Assembly: GCF_017745675.1 (NCBI RefSeq)
Contig: NZ_JAFLJM010000018.1
Coordinates: forward strand, 1 to 64,000
Direction of reading: 5' to 3'
DNA: 64,000 bases
Origin: Alkalihalobacillus sp. BA299
GTDB lineage: Bacteria; Bacillota; Bacilli; Bacillales; Bacillaceae_F
The position numbers and the translations under genes are program-made. The notes below the pieces were generated by a model. It had not been told where the DNA came from. It saw nothing but the letters and a program-made list of their open reading frames with translations, and made no database searches. Each line of letters starts with the position of its first letter. Positions within the stretch are counted from its first letter, which is position 1. Shown piece by piece: positions 44,307-53,989 of this stretch.

Positions 44307-45212
44307 ATGAAAAAGTTTAAGAAAGTATCAATTATTGGAGTACCCATGGATTTAGGACAAAAACGTCGTGGGGTAGATATGGGACCAAGTGCAATGAGAT
44401 ATGCTGGACTAATTGAAGAAATTGAAGAGATTGGCTATGAAGTTAGAGATTATGGAGATCTGAAAATTGATCGTTCACAGGTAACTAATCAAGCACCTGA
44501 AAATTTAACAAATTTACATGAAGTCATTCGAGTTAGTGAAGAATTGCAAAGTGAAGTAGAAAAAATTCAAGAAGAAGGTAGTTTCCCTTTAGTTCTTGGT
44601 GGAGATCATAGTATGAGTATCGGATCGATTGCCGGATTAAGTAAGCGCTATCAAAACTTAGGTGTCATTTGGTATGATGCGCATGTAGACTTAAATACTG
44701 CAGAAACTTCTCCATCTGGAAATATACATGGGATGCCCCTAGCTGTGAATTTAGGAATTGGACATCCATCATTAGTAAATATTGGTGGATATTGTCCGAA
44801 AATTAAACCAGAAAATATTGTCATTATTGGGGCTAGATCGATAGATGAAGGAGAAAGAGAGTTAATTAAAGAGCAGGGAATCAAAGTATATACGATGCAT
44901 GAAATTGATCGTCTTGGAATGACTAAAGTAATTGAAGAAACGATTGAATACTTAGCAGCTAGAACGGATGGCGTACACTTAAGTCTAGACCTAGATGGAA
45001 TAGACCCAACAGATGCTCCTGGGGTAGGGACGCCTGTTATTGGTGGAATTTCCTATCGAGAAAGCCATCTTGCCCTCGAGATGTTAGCAGAATCGAACGT
45101 TATTACTTCTGCAGAATTCGTAGAGGTAAATCCAATCTTAGATATAAAAAATAAAACAGGGGATGTTGCAGTAGCATTAATAACTTCCCTTCTAGGAAAA
45201 AGACTATTATAA
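44307..45212 (+). CDS. rocF: arginase
   Basis: The protein has 301 residues, the usual length. The manganese-binding motifs of the ureohydrolase family are present: [19 protein letters not shown] and SLDLDGIDP, with substrate-loop Asn/His around [10 protein letters not shown]. It hydrolyses arginine to ornithine and urea in the cytosol. The second metal motif has Val where most arginases have Gly (DAHVD). ATG follows AGAGAGGGG. A YjiH-family membrane protein follows 48 bp downstream, and the gene has an unusual palindromic upstream region. Confidence 0.93.
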   Translation: MKKFKKVSIIGVPMDLGQKRRGVDMGPSAMRYAGLIEEIEEIGYEVRDYGDLKIDRSQVTNQAPENLTNLHEVIRVSEELQSEVEKIQEEGSFPLVLGGDHSMSIGSIAGLSKRYQNLGVIWYDAHVDLNTAETSPSGNIHGMPLAVNLGIGHPSLVNIGGYCPKIKPENIVIIGARSIDEGERELIKEQGIKVYTMHEIDRLGMTKVIEETIEYLAARTDGVHLSLDLDGIDPTDAPGVGTPVIGGISYRESHLALEMLAESNVITSAEFVEVNPILDIKNKTGDVAVALITSLLGKRLL

Positions 45213-45260
45213 TGATATATTGTTTGTATTTTAATTTTTTACATAAAGGGGGAGCTAGTA

Positions 45261-46643
45261 TTGGCTTCAAATAATATTGAGAAGCAAAAACAAGTTGAAA
45301 ATAACTCAGCTTTAAATAGTTATTTACTTTTCGTTATACCATCACTTCTCGGGATAATTTTATTTATGACTCCATTACAATTTGATGATGGCATTACGAT
45401 TCCTGTTGCTTTTTTAGCAAAGCAGCTTGAAGGCCTATTAAGCGGTATTCTTCCATGGTTAGTTACAGTAATTTTATTCTTCGTATCTATTTTGACAGGA
45501 TGGTTGTCGTTATTAAAGCCAAAAAAACTGTTAAAAAGTGAGGTTATTAAAGCCTTATTTTTAGTTCACCCTGCATGGTTTATAACTCGAGTATTTGGAT
45601 TTATTTTTGCTGCGGTAACATTACTAGAGATAGGTCCAGAATGGATTTGGTCTGAATATACAGGTGGTTTACTACTCTATGAACTCATTCCATTGTTATT
45701 TACGATCTTTTTATTTGCTGGCTTATTCTTACCGCTATTATTAAATTTTGGTTTACTAGAATTATGTGGTGTTTTACTAAACAAAGTAATGAGACCTATT
45801 TTTACCCTTCCAGGACGATCTTCTATTGATTGTATGGCGTCATGGATGGGAGATGGGACAATCGGTGTATTATTAACAAATAAGCAATATGAAGAAGGAT
45901 TTTATACAAAACGAGAGGCAGCTGTTATTGGTACGACATTTTCAGTTGTATCTATAACGTTTAGTATCGTAATTTTAACGTATATGAATTTAGAGCATAT
46001 GTTTATTCCGTATTATTTAACGATCTTACTAGCTGGATTTGTCGCAGCTATCATTATGCCTCGTATCCCGCCGTTATCGCGTAAAGCTGATACGTATTTT
46101 GTTGAAAATCAACAGCGCTTTGACGAAAAAGAGTTGAAAGGGAAAGCATTATTTACACTTGGAATTGAAAAAGCTTTAGAGCGTGCCACGTCAAGCAATA
46201 ATAGTTTTTCTGCTTCCTTTAAAGGTGGTATGAAAAATGTCTTCGATATGTGGTTTGGTGTTATTCCTGTCGTCATGGCTTTTGGAACAATTGCTTTAAT
46301 AATTGCAGAACATACGTCTTTCTTCGCCATTTTAGGAGCGCCATTTGTCCCATTATTAAACATAATGCAAGTTCCAGAAGCGGCTCAAGCGGCTCAAACG
46401 ATGGTGATAGGTTTTGCTGATATGTTCTTACCAGCTGTTATCGGAAGTGGAATCGAAAGTGAGTTTACACGCTTTGTCATTGCTTGTGTGTCAGTAACTC
46501 AACTAATCTACATGTCAGAGGTTGGTGGATTATTACTTGCTTCGAAATTACCTGTAAAGTTTAGTGATCTAGTTATCATTTTCTTTGAACGTACGTTAAT
46601 TACACTTCCTGTTATTGTAGTCATCGCTCATTTTATTTTTTAA
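45261..46643 (+). CDS. YjiH family membrane protein (nucleoside-recognition GATE domain)
   Basis: The protein has 460 residues and about ten hydrophobic segments. SSIDCMASWMGDGTIGVLL in the middle and GFADMFLPAVIGSGIESE near the end are typical of the YjiH/GATE family, related to nucleoside transporters and SpmA/SpmB-type proteins. TTG start after GGGGGAG, 48 bp after arginase, so probably cotranscribed. Location next to arginase suggests transport of arginine, ornithine or a related compound, but that is inference only. Confidence 0.8.
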   Translation: MASNNIEKQKQVENNSALNSYLLFVIPSLLGIILFMTPLQFDDGITIPVAFLAKQLEGLLSGILPWLVTVILFFVSILTGWLSLLKPKKLLKSEVIKALFLVHPAWFITRVFGFIFAAVTLLEIGPEWIWSEYTGGLLLYELIPLLFTIFLFAGLFLPLLLNFGLLELCGVLLNKVMRPIFTLPGRSSIDCMASWMGDGTIGVLLTNKQYEEGFYTKREAAVIGTTFSVVSITFSIVILTYMNLEHMFIPYYLTILLAGFVAAIIMPRIPPLSRKADTYFVENQQRFDEKELKGKALFTLGIEKALERATSSNNSFSASFKGGMKNVFDMWFGVIPVVMAFGTIALIIAEHTSFFAILGAPFVPLLNIMQVPEAAQAAQTMVIGFADMFLPAVIGSGIESEFTRFVIACVSVTQLIYMSEVGGLLLASKLPVKFSDLVIIFFERTLITLPVIVVIAHFIF

Positions 46644-46690
46644 TATGTGTAAAGTACCGATTATAAAATGAAATAACGGTCTTTTCATAA

Positions 46691-46721
46691 AACGAGGACC
46701 CCTTAATGGAGTCCTCGTTAA
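46691..46721. terminator. bidirectional terminator, YjiH and csp genes
   Basis: AACGAGGAC (46691-46699) pairs with GTCCTCGTT (46711-46719) between converging genes. Confidence 0.75.
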
Positions 46722-46722
46722 C

Positions 46723-46920
46723 TTATTTTTGAACGTTAGCAGCTTGTGGTCCACGTGCGCCTTGTTCAATATCAAACGTTACAGTTTGACCTTCGTCAAG
46801 TGATTTAAATCCATCACCTTGAATTGCTGAAAAGTGTACGAATACATCTTCTCCACCTTCTACCTCAATGAATCCAAAACCTTTTTCTGAATTAAACCAT
46901 TTTACTTTTCCTTGTGCCAT
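46723..46920 (-). CDS. cold-shock protein (CspB/CspD family)
   Basis: The protein has 65 residues covering one cold-shock domain. RNP1 is KGFGFIEV and RNP2 is [19 protein letters not shown] opens the protein. It binds single-stranded nucleic acid and melts RNA structure. ATG follows GGAGG. The 5' region to about 47140 is long and AT-rich, as is common for cold-shock genes with a regulatory leader, but no cold box was located with confidence. Confidence 0.93.
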   Translation of the reverse strand: MAQGKVKWFNSEKGFGFIEVEGGEDVFVHFSAIQGDGFKSLDEGQTVTFDIEQGARGPQAANVQK

Positions 46921-47223
46921 GTTTAAGCCTCCAAAGTGGTTATCCCACGATAGTATTACTATTCTTGTCCAATCAACACTGTGAAAACTGAAATTACTTA
47001 TTATGTAAGTATTTGTTCTTTATGTTATCGGAGCAAAAATAATTGTACTCATCATAGCAGTTTGTCGTAGATAAAAGCAAGTTTTTTCCAAAGGAAAATT
47101 ATAACAAAATACCATTTAACATTTTTTTACATATTTTACAGAATGTCTTTTAGAAAATTGCATTTTTTATGTAAATCAGTTTATGCTAATTTATATATAA
47201 TTTTACTAAAAGGTGGAATAAAT

Positions 47224-48174
47224 GTGGCTTATTTACTACTTACCGTCGGTTTTACTCTTCTTATAATAGGTGCAAATTTATTTGTAGATGGTTCATCAAA
47301 AATTGCAGCGATACTCCGCGTCCCCCCGATTTTAATTGGATTGACGATCGTTGCATTTGGAACGAGTTCACCTGAGGCTACAGTAAGTATTATTGCAGCG
47401 ATAGAAGATAATGCTGATGTAGCTTTAGGGAATGTTATTGGTAGTAATATTTTTAACATTACTCTTGTGGTCGGAATTACGGCATTATTAAACCCGTTAA
47501 AAGTTGAAAGTGAAACACTTCGCAAGGAGATTCCTTTTACATTTTTAGCGAGTATTGCTTTGTTAATTCTTATGAGTGATATTACACTTCAAACATTGAA
47601 CAATAACTATATTAATCGCAGTGATGGGTTTATTTTTCTTTTATTCTTTAGTGTTTTCATTTATTACATCTTTGAAGTTGCAAGAAATAGTCGAGAAAAA
47701 ATTACAGAAGAGAAAATACCGAAAAGTTCATTAGGCAAAAATGTATTAATAACATTAATTGGTTTAGCAGCAATCATTTTTGGTGGAGATCTTGTTGTTA
47801 AAAACAGTACAAACATAGCCTTTACTTTAGGGATGAGTGAAACGTTAGTCGGATTAACGATTGTTGGCGTTGGAACTTCTTTACCTGAGTTAGTCACTTC
47901 GATTACAGCTGCTATAAAAAAACAAAGTGAACTCGCATTAGGTAACATCGTAGGGAGCAATATATTTAATATATTATTTATTCTAGGATTATCTTCAGTA
48001 ATAACACCGCTACCAGTAAACAGTAAAGTATTTACTGATGTCATTTTGATGATTGTATTAACAGTATTGTTATTTATATTTTCAAGGACCAAATATAAAG
48101 TTGCTAAATCAGAAGGGATAACCCTTGTATTAGCCTATATCCTCTATACAATTTATATCGTACTTAGAAATTAA
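47224..48174 (+). CDS. CaxA/YrbG-type calcium/sodium exchanger
   Basis: The protein has 316 residues, about ten membrane segments and two inverted alpha-repeats: GTSSPEATVS with GNVIGSNIFNI in the first half, GTSLPELVTS with GNIVGSNIFNI in the second. These hold the ion-binding Glu residues of the CaCA superfamily. GTG 47224 has AAAGGTGG upstream; the frame is open 27 codons earlier without a site. Likely exports Ca2+ in exchange for Na+ or H+; substrate not proven. Confidence 0.88.
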   Translation: MAYLLLTVGFTLLIIGANLFVDGSSKIAAILRVPPILIGLTIVAFGTSSPEATVSIIAAIEDNADVALGNVIGSNIFNITLVVGITALLNPLKVESETLRKEIPFTFLASIALLILMSDITLQTLNNNYINRSDGFIFLLFFSVFIYYIFEVARNSREKITEEKIPKSSLGKNVLITLIGLAAIIFGGDLVVKNSTNIAFTLGMSETLVGLTIVGVGTSLPELVTSITAAIKKQSELALGNIVGSNIFNILFILGLSSVITPLPVNSKVFTDVILMIVLTVLLFIFSRTKYKVAKSEGITLVLAYILYTIYIVLRN

Positions 48175-48324
48175 TATTTAACTTCTATTTTATTAAAAGT
48201 TGTGCAGTGTAGAAGAATGTTATGTTTTGTCGAAAATAAAATTTGCAAAATTCTTATTTTTGAATATAAAGTTTGATACACTTAAATAGAAAAATTATCT
48301 TTAATTATAAGAGGAGGAATACAT

Positions 48325-49113
48325 ATGGAAAATCAAAGTGTTGTATTATCCGTTGAAAACAATGTCGGCATCGTAACATTAAATCGGCTAGAAGTTGGAA
48401 ATGCTATAGACTTACAAATGGCTAAAGCATTATTGGACGTTGCTATAAGCTGTTCAGAAAATGATGATATTCGAGCCGTTGTCATTACTGGAGCGGGAAA
48501 TAAATTTTCAGTTGGTGGAGATTTAAAAAGCTTTGCCAAAGAAGGGGAAGAGATAGCTTCTCACTTGAAACATGTTACCGCTTACTTACATCAAGCGATT
48601 TCTTATTTTGCAAGAATGAATAAACCGTTCATCGGTGCTGTGAACGGCATTGCAGCAGGGGCAGGAATGAGCCTTGCGTGTGCATGTGACCTCGTTTATG
48701 CATCTGATCATGCTAAATTTGTCATGGCTTATAACAAAATTGGTTTAACACCTGATGGGTCAGGCAGTTACTTTTTACCTCGTATCGTTGGCATGAAAAG
48801 AGCATTGGAGCTAATGTATACGAATCGTATCTTAAATGCCCATGAAGCGAATGAATGGGGAATTGTTAACCATGTCATTGCTGAAGAACAGTTAATGAAC
48901 GTTGTAATTGAATTGGCAGAATCGCTTGCAAAAGGTCCAATGAATGCATTTGGAGCAACGAAAAAATTATTCGCGCACTCCTTACAAGAAACACTTGAAT
49001 CTCAAATGGCTATAGAATCAACGCAATTGGCCGAACGATCAATCAGTCAGGAAGGGCAAGAAGGAATTTCGGCATTTCTTGAAAAAAGAGAGCCTAATTA
49101 TTTTAATAAATAG
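48325..49113 (+). CDS. enoyl-CoA hydratase/isomerase family protein
   Basis: The protein has 262 residues. GAGNKFSVGGDLKSF forms the first oxyanion-hole segment and GAVNGIAAGAGMSLACACDL the second, as in crotonases. The catalytic Glu positions are not both clear (GLTPDGSGSYFLPRIVG holds Asp where PaaG-type enzymes often do), so isomerase-like activity is possible. ATG follows GAGGAGG. The thioesterase gene is 11 bp downstream, so both belong to one acyl-CoA operon. Confidence 0.88.
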   Translation: MENQSVVLSVENNVGIVTLNRLEVGNAIDLQMAKALLDVAISCSENDDIRAVVITGAGNKFSVGGDLKSFAKEGEEIASHLKHVTAYLHQAISYFARMNKPFIGAVNGIAAGAGMSLACACDLVYASDHAKFVMAYNKIGLTPDGSGSYFLPRIVGMKRALELMYTNRILNAHEANEWGIVNHVIAEEQLMNVVIELAESLAKGPMNAFGATKKLFAHSLQETLESQMAIESTQLAERSISQEGQEGISAFLEKREPNYFNK

Positions 49114-49124
49114 GGGGAGATAGA

Positions 49125-49559
49125 ATGAATAAGGAATTCGTAATTAAACAAGCACAATATGCAGCAGAAAAAACTGAATTAGCTCCAGAAAAAGCTTTTC
49201 TATTTCAATTTTTTGATTTTCAATTTTCTTATGATGATGAAAAAAGGGAATGTACGATTGAATGTCCGGTGAGTGAAACAATGTTCAACCCAATCGGAAC
49301 GGTTCATGGTGGAATTTATACATATCTTGCTGACACTGCAATTGGTCATTTGAATTTCCGCTTCAAAGAAGATCCTTATGTATCGTTAGAATTAAAAACG
49401 AATCATTTAAAAGCCATTACAAGTGGAAAACTAATTGCTAAAGCAAGATATACTAAAGATGGATATAATGTTCTTTTCACAGAATGTGACATTTATAATG
49501 AACTAGGAGACATTGTAAGCAAAACATCAGGCACATTTTACAGAGTCAAAAAACGCTAA
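49125..49559 (+). CDS. PaaI-type hotdog thioesterase
   Basis: The protein has 144 residues in a single hotdog fold with NPIGTVHGGIYTYLADTAIG, the HGG-xxx-xxD motif of the PaaI family, and SLELKTNHLKAI. It hydrolyses acyl-CoA thioesters, often phenylacetyl- or hydroxyphenyl-type. ATG follows GGGGAG. Partner of the enoyl-CoA hydratase gene just upstream. Confidence 0.88.
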   Translation: MNKEFVIKQAQYAAEKTELAPEKAFLFQFFDFQFSYDDEKRECTIECPVSETMFNPIGTVHGGIYTYLADTAIGHLNFRFKEDPYVSLELKTNHLKAITSGKLIAKARYTKDGYNVLFTECDIYNELGDIVSKTSGTFYRVKKR

Positions 49560-49574
49560 AATTTATATGCGAAT

Positions 49575-49605
49575 AAAAAGCTAGGGCGAGGCCCCAGCTT
49601 TCAAA
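49575..49605. terminator. terminator between the thioesterase gene and a converging small gene
   Basis: AAAAGCTAGGG pairs with CCCCAGCTTT (49577-49602) with a short loop; a weak T/C tail follows on the plus strand. Confidence 0.55.
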
Positions 49606-49617
49606 AAGGGTGATTTC

Positions 49618-49821
49618 TCATTCATCCTCAAAATATTGACGAAATTCCTTAGAGTGTTTTTGACTTTTTTCAGTAAAATAAGGATTTTCTTCTGTTGAAC
49701 TTTTTGGGTCTAAATTTGTTTTCATTACAATGGTTGGGCTATTTGTCGGTTCCGCTATTATTCGATCTGACAGTTTATCAAAGTCCGGTATGTTTTGGTT
49801 ACCTAACTTATTTTTCTTCAT
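49618..49821 (-). CDS. small hydrophilic protein, unknown
   Basis: The protein has 67 residues beginning MKKNKLGNQNIPDFDKLSD and ending SKEFRQYFEDE, rich in charged and polar residues, no cysteine or membrane part. ATG 49821 has AAGGAGGTG 6 nt upstream, an excellent site that makes a real gene likely. No family recognised. Confidence 0.6.
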   Translation of the reverse strand: MKKNKLGNQNIPDFDKLSDRIIAEPTNSPTIVMKTNLDPKSSTEENPYFTEKSQKHSKEFRQYFEDE

Positions 49822-49997
49822 TTCGTACACCTCCTTAATTTTTATGGTGCATACTTCTGTAAGAAAATATGTAGAAAAATAAATAGTGAATAGCTCAATT
49901 GTACAATAATCTCTCAGTTTTTATAAAAAAATGATTGCTAATTCTACAGCTTTTAATATATATTAGAAGTAATACGAATCGGGAGAGTGATGGAATT

Positions 49998-51263
49998 TTG
50001 GACAGTATACCCTATGACTCGATTATCTTATTAGGGGCATTGTTATTGTTATCAGGATATTTTTCTGCATCGGAAACTGCGATTACGAGTGTCAATAAAA
50101 TAAGGCTCCGTAATCAAGCCGAGAACAATAATGTAAAAGCAAAACGTTCACTAGATATGGCGGAAAATTTCGACCAAAGCCTTTCAACCATTTTAATTGG
50201 TAACAACATTGTAAACATTGCGATGGCTACAATTGCTACTAAAATTGCGACTGATCTGTTTGGTAGCAATGGAAGCACTCTGCTTATTACAACATTTGTT
50301 ATTACCTTGTTAGTTCTAGTCTTTGGTGAAATTCTACCGAAATCTTTAGCGAAACAATATGCAGAAAAATATTTACTTGCAATCTCTGCAACTTTAAAGA
50401 CGGTCATGAATATCTTCTATCCAATAACATGGCTTTTTGTTAAACTCAAATTAGGAATCGATAAACTAATGGGAGCAAAAGATGAAGAGCCTAGTGTAAC
50501 TGAGGAGGATGTTAAAGCCTTAGTGGAAATTGGAGAAGAGGAAGGGACATTTCACACTCAAGAACGGGAACTCCTTCATAATGCAATCGAATTTGACGAC
50601 ATTGTGGTTAAGGATATTTTAACTCCTCGACCAGATGTAATAGCGGTATCGGTTGATACACCTATTGAAGAAATAAAAGATGTGTTTATTAACGAAAAGT
50701 ATTCACGCGTTCCTGTATATAATGGCTCAATCGATAACATTGTAGGAATTATTTCACACCGGGACTTTTTTACAATGTACGTGCAAGATAATAATTTTGT
50801 TTTAAACAACATTATTCGAAAACCACACTTTGTAATTGGCTCGGTTAAAATTTCTCACCTTTTAAAGGAGTTACAAAAAAACAAAGTCCACTTGGCAATT
50901 GTCCTAGATGAATATGGTGGTACTGCGGGTATCATTTCAATTGAAGATATACTCGAGGAAATTGTCGGTGAAATTTGGGATGAACATGATGAAAGTGAAC
51001 AATTAATTGAAGTACTAGATAACGGAAAATTACGGTTAGATGGACGAATTTCAGTTGAAGAATTTTGTGAATCCATCAATGTTGCAATTCCAGAAACAAG
51101 CTCCAATACATTGGGGGGCTGGATTTCAGATACACTTGGTTACCTCCCCAAAAAAGGCGAGACCATGGTATATGAAAATATAAAAATATATATTGAAGAA
51201 GTTCGTAATCGTAGAATTCAAAAAGCAACTATTGAAATCAATACTGAAGTTCAAACTGCATAA
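49998..51263 (+). CDS. CorC/HlyC-type hemolysin family protein (CNNM-CBS-CorC)
   Basis: The protein has 421 residues. An N-terminal CNNM/DUF21 domain with four membrane segments (SGYFSASETAI; GEILPKSLAKQYAEK) is followed by a paired CBS domain (about 200-320, ILTPRPDVIAV; GIISHRDFFTMY; LDEYGGTAGIISIEDILEE) and a C-terminal CorC_HlyC domain (GRISVEEFCESINV). Such proteins act in Mg2+/Co2+ efflux or tolerance. TTG 49998 is chosen because GGGAGAGTGATGG lies upstream and the frame before it is AT-rich noise. Confidence 0.88.
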   Translation: MDSIPYDSIILLGALLLLSGYFSASETAITSVNKIRLRNQAENNNVKAKRSLDMAENFDQSLSTILIGNNIVNIAMATIATKIATDLFGSNGSTLLITTFVITLLVLVFGEILPKSLAKQYAEKYLLAISATLKTVMNIFYPITWLFVKLKLGIDKLMGAKDEEPSVTEEDVKALVEIGEEEGTFHTQERELLHNAIEFDDIVVKDILTPRPDVIAVSVDTPIEEIKDVFINEKYSRVPVYNGSIDNIVGIISHRDFFTMYVQDNNFVLNNIIRKPHFVIGSVKISHLLKELQKNKVHLAIVLDEYGGTAGIISIEDILEEIVGEIWDEHDESEQLIEVLDNGKLRLDGRISVEEFCESINVAIPETSSNTLGGWISDTLGYLPKKGETMVYENIKIYIEEVRNRRIQKATIEINTEVQTA

Positions 51264-51280
51264 TCTCTAAGAATATAAAG

Positions 51281-51312
51281 AAAAGCAAAGGATCCTCCTT
51301 TGCTTTTCTTTT
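51281..51312 (+). terminator. terminator after the CorC-type gene
   Basis: AAAAGCAAAGGA (51281-51292) pairs with TCCTTTGCTTTT (51296-51307) across a 3-nt loop, followed by CTTTT. From here to 51562 nothing else was seen. Confidence 0.85.
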
Positions 51313-51562
51313 AAATTTAAATAGTCCTTCACTCTTATAGTCTGTTTTATTAAATGCTACTAGGTCTTTGAAGGTAAAATTATTTACTAGCCTACCTTTC
51401 TACCGAAGAGATACCTAATGCCAAATTAGCCCGAAGTATATCCTCCTCCGAATGTCTATCTGACCTTCATATTAATGGTACTATCATAACTTTATCAATT
51501 TTCGAATAAAATCTCTTAATCATCTTTTTTTATTACAAGCCTGCAAAAGGGGGTGTACTACA

Positions 51563-52183
51563 TTTAAAATTATAGAGGCATTAGACTTTGTATTCGAACC
51601 TGCTGAGGTTATAAGGAAGCAGTATAAAATTTCTAAAAAGCATGTCATCCAAGCGTTATCAGGGATTCGAGCTACTATTGAATGGTTGGAAACTTCGATT
51701 TACCAATCCATCATTGCCGATGTTACGTTTTATATATCTGATGCACCGATTAATTATCCTGGACAACTAGAAATCGACGATGAAGGAGATTTTAAACCAG
51801 TTATTTATATGAATATTATGGCAATTGCAGAAGACTATAAAAATAAAGAATTTATCCTCGATATGAAAAAAAAGCAAGTGTGTTGTTATGAATATGCTGC
51901 ATTTATTTGTTTACATGAAGTCGGACATCTTTGTCACGGATTGATTGGCGGAAAAGGCATGGATAAACGTGACCGTTTGTTTGATTATTTTAATCGAGGA
52001 GAATACTATTATGAGCGGTTTATTGCAGACATGAAGTATGGCCATACGTATGAAGAGAAGAAAAAATACAGAAATATACCTCACGAAAAAGCAGCAGACC
52101 AATTTGCATCCCACAACTTAAACCTGATGTTATCCAAGTTTCCCATAAAAAATGAGACATGTAATTTGCAGGACTATAAATAA
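51563..52183 (+). CDS. ImmA/IrrE-like metallopeptidase, start codon unclear
   Basis: The reading frame covers 206 residues. The zinc motif HEVGHL (in CLHEVGHLCHG) and downstream HEKAADQFA give the HExxH plus Glu pattern of the ImmA/IrrE family. The frame from 51563 reads KIIEALDFVFEPAEVIRKQ onward, a good N-terminal region, but the codon 7 nt after AAAGGGGGTG is TTT, not a start. The first usable initiator is TTG 51686, which would remove 41 residues and has no ribosome binding site. Either a rare initiator is used or the start was lost. Repeat C begins at its stop codon. Confidence 0.65.
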   Translation, partial: FKIIEALDFVFEPAEVIRKQYKISKKHVIQALSGIRATIEWLETSIYQSIIADVTFYISDAPINYPGQLEIDDEGDFKPVIYMNIMAIAEDYKNKEFILDMKKKQVCCYEYAAFICLHEVGHLCHGLIGGKGMDKRDRLFDYFNRGEYYYERFIADMKYGHTYEEKKKYRNIPHEKAADQFASHNLNLMLSKFPIKNETCNLQDYK

Positions 52184-52463
52184 GAAAAGCGGAAGGTGTC
52201 TGCTTATCGGCGACAAGCGCTGGAGGGCCAGCAATTAGTGTCTTGACTTTTAGACACGTTTGATGGACCGAAGCGACCTCGAGCCGATGACACCTGTAGC
52301 TAGACAAGAAAAGCGGAAGCGCCCGTACAGCGGCGTATGGACTGGAGCCCTCCGTATGAGATAAAGGCAACACAGAGAGCGTAAGCGATCTGATGTTAAC
52401 TTATCGTAAAGAGGTGAGGGAAGTCTCGCTAGACGCTGGGTGCTGTAGCTAGACATCCTCGAA
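52183..52463 (+). repeat. dispersed palindromic repeat, copy C (types 2 and 1)
   Basis: A full type 2 unit (AAGGTGTCTGCTTATCGGCG to GATGACACCTGTAGCTAGAC, about 52190-52307) is joined to a type 1 unit (AAGCGCCCGTACAGCGGCG to CTGGGTGCTGTAGCTAGAC). In each, the ends pair (AGGTGTC/GACACCT; AGCGCCC/GGGTGCT, the latter with decay). It starts directly at the stop codon of the metallopeptidase gene. Confidence 0.85.
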
Positions 52464-52665
52464 ATTGAAACTGTCTTATTCTTTAAAAAATAAGCTGACC
52501 CATAGGTTATGATCCTATAAACCTCAATCATTTAATTACTCAATTCAAAAGCATTCCTACTTAGCAAATAGGGCATTAACTGTTGAGTCAGCTATGGTAT
52601 TTTATTTTTAAATACATACTATTTAATTAAGTTTATGTCTTTAAGTCAAAGTGAACTGAAATATA

Positions 52666-52785
52666 TCATTCCTTTGGTGGTGTCTCTGCGGCTAATTGTT
52701 TTAACGACTTAATTTTCCCATGAGGATTTTGCGCTTCTTTCCGCTTTCTAAATTGGCGGTCTGCTTGACCTTTGGATTGTGACAT
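52666..52785 (-). CDS. small basic protein, unknown
   Basis: The protein has 39 residues: it begins MSQSKGQADRQFRKRKEAQ and ends KQLAAETPPKE. ATG has AAGGTGGGA upstream with good spacing. The composition resembles small spore-type proteins of bacilli, but no family is assigned. It sits between repeats C and D with no other gene. The flanking stretches 52464-52665 and 52786-52978 hold nothing else I can support. Confidence 0.5.
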   Translation of the reverse strand: MSQSKGQADRQFRKRKEAQNPHGKIKSLKQLAAETPPKE

Positions 52786-52978
52786 ATAATTTCCCACCTT
52801 GTTTTAAAGTATTGTTCTATACAAGCTTTCTATCCTAGTTTACCAATACAAAATCGAGTTATACTGCTCATTAAGCAGAGATTTCTGGAAAACATTTAAA
52901 AGTCTCTATTCATTTTTTTTACAAGTATAATTTTGATGGAAATTTGGAATTTTACAATGTAAATTCCATGGTTTTAGT

Positions 52979-53220
52979 TAAGAAAAGCGCAAGCGCCCGT
53001 TCAGCGGCGTATGGACTGGAGCCCTCCGTATGAGATAAAGGCAACACAGAGAGCGAAGTCCACTAGACGCTGGGCGCTGTAGCTAGACAAGAAAGCGAAA
53101 GGTGTCTGCTTATCGGCGACAAGCGCTGGAGGGCCAGTAATTAGTGTCTTGACTTTTAGACACGTTTGATGGACCGAAGCGACCTCGAGCCGATGACACC
53201 TGCAGCTAGACATCCTCGAA
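52979..53220 (+). repeat. dispersed palindromic repeat, copy D (types 1 and 2)
   Basis: A shortened type 1 unit (AGAAAAGCGCAAGCGCCCG to GGGCGCTGTAGCTAGACA, about 40 bp deleted inside) is followed by a full type 2 unit ending GACACCTGCAGCTAGACATC. The order is opposite to copy C. Its end lies 71 bp before the DUF3189 start. Confidence 0.85.
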
Positions 53221-53290
53221 ATTGAAACTTTCTTATTCTTTTAAAAAAAACACCCAATGTTTTTACTTAAACAGTAAAGGGGAGCAGGAC

Positions 53291-53824
53291 TTGCTTTATA
53301 TATATAATTGTTTTGCTGGGACACATTCATCAGCATTAGCTGCAGCATATCATCTCGATAAATTGCCAAAAGATCGTGAACCGACAAAAGAGGAAATATT
53401 AGGAATTGATATTTTTAATAAATTAACGCCAAGAGATTTTGGAAGGATTATTTATCACGGAAAAGACGTGGACGGAAATAAGGTGTATACAGTAGGAAGA
53501 GGAAAATCAACAGCTGTAATACCCGCTCTTCTTTCTTTTATATCTTTGTTAGAGGAAGACGGGAAAGCAATTGAAAAAATCATTTTTTCCAATTGCTCAC
53601 CAACAGTCCCGATTTCGATGACATTTGGTGGGTTATTTTCAAGACGATTTGGAATTGATTTTATCGGTGTTCCTCTATTAATAAGAGGGGCAAAACAAGC
53701 GCACCGTACAATCATCCAATTAGTTGAACATACGAAAGCAGTCGCATCCACTACACAGAAAAACATCGAAGTGCTCGAGAACGAAAAATACAAAGTAAGC
53801 GAAATCAAACCCGATGTAAAATAG
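53291..53824 (+). CDS. DUF3189 family protein
   Basis: The protein has 177 residues. The start LLYIYNCFAGTHSSALAAA (about residues 1-19) is the conserved opening of DUF3189, found in spore formers. TTG 53291 follows AAAGGGGAG by 6 nt; the longer frame from 53222 begins in the end of repeat D and is not used. Later conserved parts are PRDFGRIIYHG and GRGKSTAVIPALLSF. Function unknown; cytosolic. Confidence 0.8.
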   Translation: MLYIYNCFAGTHSSALAAAYHLDKLPKDREPTKEEILGIDIFNKLTPRDFGRIIYHGKDVDGNKVYTVGRGKSTAVIPALLSFISLLEEDGKAIEKIIFSNCSPTVPISMTFGGLFSRRFGIDFIGVPLLIRGAKQAHRTIIQLVEHTKAVASTTQKNIEVLENEKYKVSEIKPDVK

Positions 53825-53892
53825 GCTGATTTTCTATGTGAGCACTCGCAGAGAACTCTTTGATTTTACTAAAACAGTAATACATTTTTAGA

Positions 53893-53929
53893 AGTAGGGT
53901 ACTTCGTTTTGTAAGTACTTTTTTTTGAT
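53893..53929 (+). terminator. terminator after the DUF3189 gene
   Basis: AAGTAGGGTACTT pairs partly with AAGTACTT (53899-53904 with 53913-53918 as the core), followed by eight T. Confidence 0.6.
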
Positions 53930-53989
53930 AGGCAGGGGCCTACGTTTTTCAATTGCTAACTGGAGGCCCTAGTTCCTCAAAGTAATTGT

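Noticed and set aside
52020-52531. Minus-strand frames of 93-117 codons across repeat C and the metallopeptidase gene
   Set aside because: Made of repeat sequence and antisense of the peptidase gene; the same peptide recurs at copy D, which is a repeat artefact.
53222-53290. N-terminal extension of the DUF3189 frame from ATG 53222
   Set aside because: Begins at the end of repeat D; the strong ribosome binding site and family alignment point to TTG 53291.
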